Shown here in pieces: positions 41,701-52,591 of a stretch of DNA of 64,000 nucleotides. The DNA is taken from contig NC_088789.1 in assembly GCF_949628265.1 (NCBI RefSeq), positions 31,551,883-31,615,882 on the forward strand. Reading direction: 5' to 3'. Positions within the stretch are counted from its first letter, which is position 1. The number at the start of each line of letters is the position of its first letter. The translations under genes were made by a program, and so were the position numbers. Source of the DNA: Cloeon dipterum (taxonomy: Eukaryota > Arthropoda > Insecta > Ephemeroptera > Baetidae). The notes beneath the pieces are model-generated. The model saw nothing but the letters and a program-made list of their open reading frames with translations. It was not told where the DNA came from and did no database searches.

Positions 41701-44700
41701 CTCATCGGATCTCTCCCTTCCACTCACTCCGGGCAGCGGCACGCACTCTACTGCGCATGTCACACTCCTTGGAGTGGGGGTATTACAAGAGGAGGGAGAA
41801 GCAATAAATGAGCGAGCCAATGAGATCACGGGATTGAGCCACGTGACTGCTAGAACTGCTCTTGCTGGGAATGCGCAGATGTCTCTACTGTTGCCTGATT
41901 TCTTCCTGGACAAAAAGGAACGCGAATTTCTAGGTTGTTTAATTTCCCGTGGTCATGGTTTTGACTTAAATTGTAGATTAACTCAACAGCTTTCGTTTGA
42001 CATCAATTTAACGAAATCTTATTTCTCAGGAAATGCGCATCGGATCGCTAATCAGCGTAACTCTAAACATAAGAACAGAGTATTTAAAAAAATTTCAGGG
42101 AATTATAACTGAAGAAAAAATGGTAAATTACACGTCTAAAAATGATCTACATTAAACTCTCAACGACAAATAACAATTTTTTTACTCGGTCCCGATTTGT
42201 TGTCGAAGGAAAACCCTGGGCGTATTCAAAACAGGGCAGCGAGCGGAGGGGGAGTGCTCGTCGTTTACCTTGTCGAAGTCGGCAAAGTCGGCGAATCCGC
42301 CGGTGGAGAAGGCGTCTGCCGGCGCAGCGTTGTTGGCGAAGGCGTCGCCGCCGAAGGGGTCGGCGCCGCTCGTGGGCTCCGGGCTGGGGCTGGTGGGCGC
42401 GGCGGGCGGCGCCGCGGGCCGCAGCATGGCCTTGGGAGGCGCTGGCCGCGGGGGCGGCTGTTTGCTCTTCTTGGGCGGCAGCGCCGGCGTCGGGCTGCTC
42501 TCCTCGCGGCTCGGCACCGGCGAGGTCGAGTTGGCGGCAAACGGGTCGCAGCCGAATGCGTCCGCGCCAGGCTGAAAACCGCACAAAATCTAAATTTGAA
42601 AAAAATTAAATCAAATAAGAAAATAAACCAGAGAATGTAATTTTCCTTCCACAGCCGTCAAAATAAATAAATTAAAGATGGAAAGGTAACTTTGCATAGA
42701 ATTAAATTACTTTTTCAATTGTTAAAATTCTAAAAATAAATATTTAACTAATTTCATCCTGAATAATGGTACACAGGAATGAAATTAACTCCAAGACAGG
42801 ACCTGAAGTTCAAACTCTAGATTATTAAATTTGTAAATTTAAGTCTGAGTCAAACTCCTAGCCATAAAACTCACCTCAGGGGTTTTGGAAGTAGCAGCTG
42901 CGGCCTTTTCGCCGAAAGGATCAAACGGATCACTTTGTCCACCTGTAATTTCCAAATTAATTGTGATTTTAGCAATAAAATTTGAGATATTTCATTACCG
43001 GAAGCGCCAAAGTTGGCGAACGGATCCGAGTCAAACCCTGTGTTTGGTTGAGAGAAATTGGCCGCGAATGGGTCACTTGAGAACTGGTCTGAAAACACAA
43101 AGCGAATTTAGTTAGTTAAATTTTCTTGTTCTTGAAAAACAGGGGCCACAGGAAAAATTGGATTTTCTAAACAAAATCACATAAATTGTTTGCTTAATTA
43201 TAGCAGATACAAAAGGCAAAATTAAATTCTCTCAAAACAATAAAAAAACTAAAAAATATTAAATAAAAAATAACACGAACAGGAGCGAAATGTAAAATTG
43301 GATTTCCTAATAAAAATTCAAGAATAAGTGCGCAATGTAAAATTTGAAAAAAAAAATCATGAAAAACAGGAGCAAAATTTCAAAATTGGTTTAAAAAAAA
43401 CGGGAAGAACAGGAGCAAAAGAATAAGTTGGATTCTTTCTAAACTAAAAATTAAATTTCAAAAATAATAGGAGCAAGAGGTAAATTCAACGCCCTAAAAA
43501 ATTTCTTGTTAACAGGAGCGAACGGTGTAATTTATTTTAAAAATTCACAAAGTACAGGAGCAAATTGTAAAATTGGATTTCCTTAAAAAAATTCACGAAT
43601 AACAGGGGGCGAAATATTTAATTTGAGAAAAGAAAACCATGAAAAACAGGAGGAAATCGTAAAAATTGGATTATTTCTCAAATTAAAATGAACGCTCAAG
43701 AATAACAGGAAAAATTAGATTCTTCCTCAAAAATAAAAATAAAATCATGAATAACAGGAGTAGGAGTTGTAATTTCTAAAGAAACTGTTTAATTCATATT
43801 TAAGCAGAAAATCTTAAAACTATTTTAAATAAGTAATGCTCACCATTTTCAAAAGCATTCTCCTTTGACTGCACGTCGACGCTCTGTCCATTATTTGATC
43901 CGTTAGACGAGGAAAACGGGTCGTCCTGCTGGCATTCACGAGACAAAATTAAATTCGCATAAGTGTGGCAAGCTGGGGAGGTGATGAATTACCTTAGAGT
44001 CGGCAGGCGAGGCCACTCCGTTAACCATTGCAAATAGTACATACTCTGGCTCTCTAAACTCTGTGGAAATGGGCTCTAGGGAAGTGTCGGGCACAGCAAA
44101 GGCATCGTTATTTGTCAGTGCTTTGTCATACATAATAATAGCATCGTCCATCTGGCGCTGCTGCTCCTCTAGCTGCGTAATTTTGGATTTAGCCTGTAGA
44201 CAACAAGCAAAGCCGTCAGTCCGTGCCCGAATTAATTGGTTCATCACGTCAAATGGTCCATTTTTATTCTTAAGAACTCACTCACCTGACTAATGAGGAA
44301 TTGGGTCTCCTGCAGGTTGCCGTTGAGCTCCTCGTACTGGCCCTTGGAGGACTTGAGCGAGCTCTCGAGCCTCTGCTCCTCGGCCTTGAGGCTTTCCAAC
44401 TCCTGCTTTCTTTGGTTCAGCTCGTCCTCCTGCTCCTTGAGCGTCTTTTCCTGCTCGTCCGCCTGGCACCGCAGCAGCGCCACCTTCGGATAATTAAATT
44501 GTTAGGAAGAATTCAAAATAAATAATGGCTGTTGAAAGGGGTTGGGGAAGGCACAAAGCGAAAATATATTTATTTACCTTTGACTGCTCCTCGTCCAAAA
44601 GTAATTTGGTTTCTGACACTTCTTTTTCTAGCGCGGATTTCTACATGAACGAAATGAAACAAAAGGAAAACGTAAACAGGCTCTACATAAATTAAAAGAG

Positions 44701-47700
44701 TGCATTTTCTAAATTAATTCTTAAAATAAAAATTTAGGAATTTATTTTTTAAATAAATATTTGCCAAATTTAAACCATTTTTTATAATTCCAATCGATTT
44801 CTGAGGGTCGAAATAAATTTTTCAGACGCGAGCAGAGGCGCAATGCAAATCGCACGTTGCTTTGGCGCGCAAAACGTTTGAATCTTTTCGTCGCTACTGC
44901 GCATGCGTCATCCCTCTGACGTCACAGCCACGCTTCGTGCTTGCAATTGGCATCTGAGAGCTGTGACGTCAGAGGGATGACGCCTGCGCAGTGGCAACCA
45001 AAAAATTCAAGCGATTTGCGCGCCAAAGCAACGTGTGTTTCGCTTTGCGCCTCTGCTCGCACGTCGAAAATCATTTTCAAATCGAAATAATTACTAATTC
45101 CACCTATTTTGACCATCAGGAATCGATTGGAACGCACGGAAATGTGTTTAAAAAATAAAACCGACCCGAAAATCAATAAAAACAATTTTTTCATCCTTGA
45201 TAATGCCCATCTTGCTGAGAAAGCCAATTTAAAAAAAACCCTAACAGCAAATTTAAAAGAAATACACTCTGGAAACCGATGGCAAATAAAAATCTCTAGC
45301 TGTCGACCACGAGGGAGAGGAAACGGCCCGTACCTGTCCTTTGAGATCGTTCAGCCTTTTCTGCGCCTCGCCCTTCTGGTTCTCGAGCTGTTTGAGGGTG
45401 GCCGCCAGGGTGTCCAGTTCGCCCTGCAAACTCTTGATTTCGCCCGACTTGATCTTGATGTCGGCCTCTTTCTGAGCAATGTCCGTCTCGAGGACGCGCT
45501 TCTCCAAGGCCAGCTCGGCGATTTCCTTGCTGATCATGTCCAGTTCGGGCGTGCTCTGGTACGGCGTGCCCGCGGCCGCACTCACAACCTGCAACAATCC
45601 AAGCACATTGTTGAGAATTAATTTATTGATTGTTAGAAGGAAATGGAGAGGTTTCTGCGAATTTTTATCGTGGTTTTGATCTCTAAAACTGCGTTGCAGA
45701 GCAAAACGGCGCAGATCCACTTGGAAGGAGCGAATTTCCGGTGCGTTGAATGAAAAAGGGTAGTAATTTCCGTCAATTTGGACCGGGCAACAGGTTCCGC
45801 GAGTTTTGAAATACCGTCATTTGTGGTATTAATCCTCTTTTTCCGATTTGAGAAATTCCAAAATGACATTTTTCGATTTTTTGGGTTCTTTGCGCATCTA
45901 AATCTCGGGTTCTAAATATCAGAATTGCAAAAACTACCCACTGTTGGACTCATCTCGAGCTCCACTAACCAGCTGAAGTGTTTATGGGGTGCTTACCCCA
46001 TCCCCTTTCAACCAAATTGCTTCAATTTTAGTTATAAAAATTGTAGCGTGCTTCCTGAAGCATTTTAAAATATTTTTAACCATCCAAAACTCCTTCAAAA
46101 TTGTCACCCAGTCCCATTTTTCAGACCAAAAACAGAAAAACATTTTTTAAAATTAAATACAAATTAATATAAAAATTTTGAGGCATTAAATTTAATTTTT
46201 TTTCAAGGGGGTTGAAGTGAGAGTAACTTAGGGGTGAAAGGTAAGCACCCCTAAACCCTTCAGCTGGTCAGGGGAGGTCAAGACGAGTCCAACGGTGGGT
46301 AGTTTTTGCAATTCCGATGGTTAGAACCAGAGATTTGGACTTTCAAAAATTACAAAATTTGAAAAATTCCTATTTTTTAGAACATGGAATTTCTTTAAAA
46401 TAATAATGTAAGTTCACACTTGTCGTGGGACCACTTAAAAGCACATTTTCTAATTTTCAAAATCAAATTCAAAAAAAATTTAGTTTTTTTAATTTTTTTT
46501 TTTTTATTAAAAATGTTAAAAAGTTTATAGAACTATATCTGTTGTTCATTTATCCAGTTTCCCTTTATGACTAATCGGAAAAGCACCTCAACAAAAAATA
46601 TATTTCTGAAAAACCCGCGAAAAAACCGCCCATCCAAAAGTGATTTTTTTTTTTAGAAGATTTAATTATTTTTTATTTCATTTTACTATCTGCAAAAAGA
46701 CAGTTGAAACGGTGTGACAGGTGCTCTTTTTCCAGATTGGAGTGCTCGTCAGCAATCGATTCGTACGTCGAGTGGGAAAAAGACGGGAAAAGCCTCGAAT
46801 TGAACGAGCCAGTGCTTTCGATCGAGAGCGCGACAACAGCGGACGCGGGGGTGTACGAGTGTTCGTCACCAGCAGGCAAAGCCATCACTGCAATTTCCGT
46901 TTTCAACGAGGCAAACGAGCCGTTCCGACAGGCGAGAACTAAATAATAGGCTTTTGAGAATTCTGTTGAGAGAAATTTTGGTTCAGGTGAGGCAAGGAGA
47001 AAGGCCATTATTGCCGCGCGAGAATCAGACTTTGGGCTGGGCCACTGTTTTCACCGAGTGGACGGAATGGTCCAGATGCAGCGAGGAGAACAGCTGTCAC
47101 GCAGTTGGTTTTAAGAGAAAACTCGGATTTTGTTTCGTTGATTTAAGGTGAAGATTTTTTAAATTTAAATTAACTCCAGTTCATAAAAAAAATGTAAATT
47201 TCCAGTAAAAACAAGTCAGCCTGGGCGGAAAAGCTTCCATGCCGTTCTCCCTTGCTGCCCGATGAATTAAAGCGGCAAAAAATAATTAAAAGCCGGCCTT
47301 CCGAAGTAATTTACGATTATTGCAAGGTGAGGATCGATCTAAATTCTTTAAAATTAAAATAATTTATTTCATAGGTGGATTGCGAGGGACATGGCAAGAT
47401 TTTCAAGGTTTTCGACAGGTTTGGCGCTCTCATGGACCAAGTGAACAACAGTGCGGGATTGTTCTCCACCTTGCAGGGCCTGCCAAAACTGCATCCACCC
47501 GTTCGCAGAGAATATCTGTTCCCGAAAAAGGGCCAATCGCTGACCTTCCAGTGCCCAGGGTAATAAATTTTCAAATTAGTGGCATTTAAATAAAATTCGG
47601 AAGCCTGATATTAAAATCAGAGCTGTAAAAACCCGCATCAATTTTTTTACCAGCTTCTTGCAGGCAATGTTTGCACCTTTTCAATAATTTTACTAATTAT

Positions 47701-50700
47701 TAGCGTATTGACTTGAGCAAATGGCAATTAAAAATAAACATTGTGCACAGTAGAGGTAATTTAAACCAATCCGACTGCAAATTTAAGATTTTCACAGGGG
47801 ATAAATGGAATAAAATAATTTCTAGCGCAAGAAATTGGTAAAAATTTAGTTGTAAAGAAATGCAACCATCTAAAAATTAACCGTATTTCCCGCTTGAAAT
47901 TAAAAAATCTCCTTCTAAGAGACAAAATTTTGACGACTCCCCAATAAAGTGGAAATTCGACGGCAAGTTTTTGGACCTGACCACGATTGAAGGGAGTCCG
48001 ATGACGCCCCTGGGCCGGCTGCGTTTGCAGAAAATCGAAAAGTCGAACGTTTACAGGTCCTAATCGAACTTTAAACCAACTTATAAATGTTACTTTCTAT
48101 CAAACAGTTGTTGGCAGCAAAACCGGCTCATTGGCTTGGTCGTGGTAAAAGTGATGGAGGCCAGAATGTCTGCATTCGACACAATTTGGTCAGTAGGAAT
48201 TGTTATTTGGACGTCAGGCGTGCTCGCCCTGGCCCTATTCAGGGTCTACACGGAACAGACCTGATTTTATCTCAATAAATGGACAAAATGGAGATTAAAA
48301 ATAAATGAGCAGGGCTCTGAAAATGTTATTTAGAGCAAAATAGGCGGTTTAATGAGCCAAAATTGTTCCATTTTTCCAACGCTCATGCCTAAGAGTTAAA
48401 TATCATTTTCTTGACGCGCAGGGATGCTTAAAAATTACAAAAATAAAATAAAATTTATAAAAAAACTTAGCCCCTTACTAGAAGGTGCTCAATTCAAGAG
48501 TTATTCTAATTGTGTTCACCCTCCAAACATTTCTATCATTAAAAAGTGAAAAAATCAAAATGCAGAAGATTGCCAAAGAGGTGAAAAATCCATGAAAGTT
48601 AGCAAATATTTTAAAATGCAATATTTAACCTTATAACTGTGGCGTAAATTCCTTTTCGCAGATAAAAAAGGTTTTAGACGTTTTTTAGTTTGGTTTAAAT
48701 GCCTCAAACTGCATGATTTATGCTCATCGGATCGTCCCTTAACAATTGGACTCTTAAAAAATCAATTAATTAATTTTGCTGACCTCGAGGACTGGCTGTT
48801 GGGGCTGCTGCGGCGGCGGCTTGGGCCGCATGCACGGCGGAACCATGTCTGGCGCCAGGCTGGGCGGAGGGTTGACGCCGGCCAGCTTCTGCTCGATCAG
48901 CCACATCGCCAGCATGAACTGCTCCAAATTCAGTTTGCCCGACTGGTTCGTGTCGCACAGTCCCCTGAAAACAACAAAACAAACAAATTGTCTACTTCAA
49001 AAACAATAATTATTATTTGTCTTCGGGCTTACCAAATGTGAGCAAGAATGGGTGGCGGGACGCCAGACTGGAGGAAGATGTCTTTGATTTCAGCACCGGA
49101 CACGAAGCCGTCCATGTCCTTGTCTGCGAGTTTGAAGCGCGGCTCGTACTTGGCCCGCTCGCTCGGACCCACCACCCAGTGCACCGTGTGTTGAGAAGTG
49201 AACGTCGGCGTCACCTTTGGCACCGCGGGAACCGGAGGCATCATCCCAGGCATTGGAGGCTAAGCCGGAAAAATAAAATTAAAAGAATTTTGAATTGATT
49301 TTTGACTTACCCTTCCAGGGGCAACTGCTGGAGCGACGGGAATGGGCGGCCGCGTGGGCTTCATCAGGTCTGGAGGTAGCGTGGCAGGAATGGCGTGCTT
49401 CTCCAGCGCCTTGTACACCAAGTGCATTGCCTAAAAATTGTGTAATAAATTGAGAAACACTCCAAAAGGCGAGAAAAGAATAATTAAAGTATTTTCGTTT
49501 TATCCCAGAGCACATACTAAACAGAAAATACATTAAAATCGACACATAACTAACTTATTTGGCTATTTTCACAGTAAAAATTAATTTTTTTCTCAAGCTG
49601 TCAAAAAATTTAAACCCCCACTGGAATTAAGGTTGGTCACAGGACAGGTTCAAGAGGATCAAATTAAAAATTTAACCTTCAGCATATTTTGCAGTCGAAA
49701 AAATCGCAATATATAAAAAATTGCAACCTTAAACTGAATAATTAAATCGTGAAACAATTTAAAAGGCGAGATAAGAATTATATTTAAATTGAAATATAAT
49801 TTCTTGTTATTCTAGAAGTGCAAAACAATCCGATTCTAAAAATAAAATAAAAACAGCGATTCGAGGGGCAGACTTTTCTGAAATTCGGCCTGTTAAAAAA
49901 ATCGTAATAATTCGAAATATGGTCAGATTTTAAAAATCCGCACACGAATGGATGTGCCCTACCAAGGGGCATCGACTGGTGTTGGAATTATCGCCCTGCG
50001 GCCCTCGGGAACCCGGCTGGGCCCCAAAAACCAAAATTTCAAAATGTCACAACGCGTTTTTCTTATTTAAAAATTTAATAACTCGTCTCCTAGGGGTCGT
50101 AGAGGGCTAAACTAATGTTCGTCGGACTTGTGGTGAAATTCTACGTCGAATGAATCCAATAGTGGCCCTCGTCCGCCCGAAATAAAATTGCAAAATGGTC
50201 AGCGGCGTCAGAAAAATAGAGAAAAGGGGCTCTGGGGCCGATCTCAGGGAGAAAAAGGTCGTCAGGGTAGGTCAGGTGGTAGGGCTAGACGGCATAATAA
50301 AGCTTGGAAAAAAGTTTTGCAGATAAAACATTTTTTTAAAAAATTGGACTATACAAAATTCGGTCTTTTAAAAATCGTAATAATTCAAAAAATGGTCAAT
50401 TTTTTAAAAACCGCAAACGAGGGGACGTGCCCCACCGAGGGGCATTTACTGGGGCCGGAATTGTCGCCCTCAGACCCTCCGGGACCCGAAATCACAATTT
50501 TGAAATGTCACACTGCACGTTTTTTGGCTTTTTAAAATTAATAACTCGGCAAAAATAGATTTGGTGGACATGTGGTGAAATCCTGCATTGAATGAAACCA
50601 AAAGCAGCACCTGTCCGCCCAAAAATATCGCAAAGAGTCCCTTTTCCTCATGCTTTAATTTTTTTAGTTCACCTGCCACGAATTAGTGTTGTAAAATACA

Positions 50701-52203
50701 CAAAAATCAACATATTGAATTCTTTTAACTAAATAAATCAGCTAGTTACCAAACATTTTCACACAACAATAAAAATAAAATAAAATTTCATTTGTAACAC
50801 CCCTTAAAAAAATAATTTTGTGTTCTCTTGTAGGAAAAAAAACATTTTTGTATCATCTAGGCACAAGAAAGCCAGCAGTGAAGAGTGACTCACCACTGTG
50901 AACTCGTGTCTGTCCAGCATTCCGTCCTTGTCGGCGTCAGCCAGGTCCCAAATTTTGCCCAGGGTCGGAAGAGGCAGCTTGGAATTCATCATGACGCTTT
51001 TCACCTGCAGAATAAACCAAATTTGAGCATTTCCTTCAAAAATATGTACGCCCCATAATTTAAAATAAATTTTCTGGTCGAACGACTCGAAAATTAAATT
51101 TTATAAACCTTGTTTCCAGGAATAAGGCCTTTGACAGGTTCCAAAGAGTCGAACAAATTGTCGTATTTCAGCTTCTCGGCAGGCTGCACGGTCCAGTCAG
51201 TGCCCCCAATGGGCGGGGGCGGCTTGGGCGGGCCCCCTGTTGGCAGGACGTTCGGCAACTCGCCCTGGAATTTTATTTATTTAATAAATCATTCGATTCT
51301 AATTTAAATTTTCTAGACTGACGATTTTGGGCGGGGGAGTCTCGCTCAGCATGTTGGCCGTGGTGAGCGCCTTGCCCGCCTGCGCCAGCGAAACTAGTTT
51401 GAGAGCGACGAAGAATCCCTGCTTGTTCAGATAGCCTCTTCCTGCTGTGTCTGATAAGTCCCATATCTACCAAAACAGAACCGAATGGAAAAAAATAAAT
51501 AGAATATTGCGTCTCTTTGAACAGCTCACCCTGCTGAGAATTATGTCGGAAAGGCCTGATTTTTTGAGAAATTTCGCTGCGAGCGGCGCAGGGATCGATC
51601 CAGAGGCGGAAGGGTCAACCTGGGAAGAAAAACAAAAAATGATTGATGTTTATTGTTGACGCTATTCTTCGATAAATATTCTTATCAACGCAGAATTGTT
51701 TGATTTGTCGTCGTGATTTTCCTCACCTGCTGATAATAGGCTTCAAATATTGCGGCGTGGCCTCCAGCCACCTGGAAAGACAATTTTTCTATTGTGAACA
51801 AATCGATATTGGTGCTCATGTGATGACTTTCTGATGACACTTCCGCGCCGACAAGCCCAACGGCCAAGCCGCAGCCTCGACCACCGTGCGAGCAGCGTCC
51901 GGCACCGGAATCACCAGTATAAAAATAGGAAACAGACTTTTCTACTTCTTCCTGGTGCATTTTTGGACTCTCCGCACACATCAAATTGCGTACGCCCACT
52001 GGCAACGATTTTTGACAAGAGATTTCCGCGCTTTTCCTCACGCACGACAACAGCCCGGTTTCGCACCCGAAATCGCGGTTTGGCGATCTGGAGTCGAAAT
52101 CGGGCCGTTCGGCAGGTCGGCGGGGGCCGAAACGGCGGTAAATACGGGCTAAAACGGGTTAAATTCGACAGTGTACCTGGGTTGGAGACGGCAGTGCGGC
52201 CAT
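38751..52203 (-). CDS. Eps15: EPS15 (epidermal growth factor receptor substrate 15), clathrin-endocytosis adaptor
   Basis: Eighteen coding exons, high to low coordinate: 52177-52203, 51727-51771, 51530-51619, 51323-51466, 51109-51264, 50894-51004, 49311-49430, 49033-49259, 48784-48964, 45334-45588, 44578-44640, 44286-44483, 43993-44193, 43844-43928, 42999-43088, 42875-42942, 42269-42571, 38751-39167. Every phase closes; total 926 aa. Three EH domains occur at about 10-105, 130-220 and 260-350, with EF-hand loops such as [13 protein letters not shown] and [13 protein letters not shown]. They would bind NPF motifs in endocytic partners. A coiled coil follows at about 380-570, then repeated DPF motifs (AP-2 binding), a Pro-rich stretch, poly-Asn tracts and a C-terminal ubiquitin-interacting motif ([20 protein letters not shown]). 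It acts at the plasma membrane in clathrin-coated pits. Length and domain order match the family. Only coding exons were modelled. Confidence 0.95.
39545..39722. repeat. Inverted repeat in the last EPS15 intron
   Basis: Arms of about 60 bp: AAGAATTCTTTGCTCAAAAA and CGACGCTGATTGGTTGACGC on the left are mirrored by GCGTCCAGCCAATCAGCGTC and TTTTTGAGCAAAGAATTCTT on the right. The loop contains the smaller palindrome GTTGCTAGGCAAC. No target duplication assigned. Confidence 0.65.
41340..42095. mobile_element. Long palindromic element in the last EPS15 intron
   Basis: The inner arms (41515-41700 and 41715-41890) are nearly perfect inverses, including ACATCTGCGCATGCCCAGCA, CATTGGCTCGCTCATTTATT and CCCACTCCAAGGAGTGTGAC. 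Outer arms are weaker but still match (ATTCGCGT / ACGCGAAT, and TAGAGTTCTTATATT against the right end), with an extra insertion in the right arm near 41960-42020. The 141-codon ORF at 41687-42112 is an accident of the palindrome. Confidence 0.65.
44785..45130. mobile_element. Palindromic MITE related to family B, in EPS15 intron 10
   Basis: The ends share CCAATCGATTTCTGAGGGTCG and ATCAGGAATCGATTGG with family B. The inner arms differ: GAGCAGAGGCGCAATGC and TTTGGCGCGCAAA against their inverses, with GACGTCACAGC / GCTGTGACGTC around the centre. Probably a sister family sharing the terminal sequence. Confidence 0.6.
45890..46355. mobile_element. Foldback element (family D) in EPS15 intron 9
   Basis: AATCTCGGGTTCTAAATATC, GAATTGCAAAAACTACCCAC and CAGCTGAAG on the left have their inverses at the right end (ACCAGAGATTT, GTGGGTAGTTTTTGCAATTC, CTTCAGCTG). 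Arms are about 110 bp around a 240-bp AT-rich centre. It is the same family as the triple block at 3420-4720. Confidence 0.65.
46736..48264 (+). CDS. Ig-TSP1-Ig single-pass membrane protein, nested in EPS15 intron 9 (5' end unresolved)
   Basis: Exons 46736-46931, 46987-47147, 47206-47326, 47375-47559, 47922-48056 and 48108-48264 join in one frame to a TGA, with AATAAA at 48274-48279; about 317 aa without the N-terminus. Order: an Ig domain (LECSS ... YVEWEKDG ... DAGVYECSS), a thrombospondin type-1 segment ([11 protein letters not shown]), a Cys-containing linker, a second Ig domain (LTFQCPG ... IKWKFDGK ... NVYSCWQQ), then a hydrophobic helix ([19 protein letters not shown]) and a very short tail. 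This predicts a cell-surface adhesion or receptor protein with almost no cytoplasmic part. The first exon may begin earlier: the frame is open from 46644 and includes a signal-like stretch ([11 protein letters not shown]), but no ATG was found. The intron after the first exon uses a GC donor. Family not identified. Confidence 0.7.
49850..50660 (+). repeat. Two family C monomers in EPS15 intron 6
   Basis: Copies near 49850-50190 and 50330-50660 carry a GGGGCATCGACTGGTG-like or GGGGCATTTACTGG box, then TTTGAAATGTCACA-like and TAATAACTCG boxes. They are more diverged than the copies at 24-28 kb. Confidence 0.5.
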
Positions 52204-52591
52204 CTTTACGTGTAACTGAACGGCTTCTCCGATTGGTCGCAGTTTTTCCACTGACCAATCAACGGCTCAATCAATACCGCGGGCTGCCAGTGTTCTAAAT
52301 GTCACCGCTCGACCGTGGCAGCGCTGTTGTACCGTTTACTGACTTGCGCGGTAAACAGGTTTTAACAAATAACCGGTTTTTCGTAATTGTACTGGAGTTA
52401 AAACCGGTGTGTATGATGAGGAGTAGTACTTTAACCGTGTATTTTGCTTTATAACCGGTTTTGAATAGTTGATCTTTAGGACACATGAAAACAGCGCCCG
52501 CATTGCCTTCAAAATCAAAACAAACACACAAGCCGGTGCCTGATGTTGATGGTTTTTGGGTTTTCAGCCTGAATTATTAATCCGGCCAGCG
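52204..52591. promoter_or_regulatory. Probable bidirectional promoter between EPS15 (-) and CPSF3 (+)
   Basis: Only 388 bp separate the two start codons. An inverted CCAAT pair lies close to EPS15 (GATTGGTCGCAGTTTTTCCA followed by CTGACCAATC, 52232-52260). Several short inverted AACCGGTT-type motifs lie at 52365-52465. A TTTTTGGGTTTTCAG tract at 52552-52567 could be the acceptor of a 5'UTR intron for CPSF3. Confidence 0.55.

Noticed and set aside
41687-42112. ORF of 141 codons
   Set aside because: Lies within the long palindromic element; its counterpart on the other strand is equally open, as expected from symmetry.
42142-42640. Plus-strand and alternative-frame ORFs rich in Arg/Gly
   Set aside because: Shadows of the Pro-rich EPS15 exon 42269-42571, whose frame and splice phases fit the gene.
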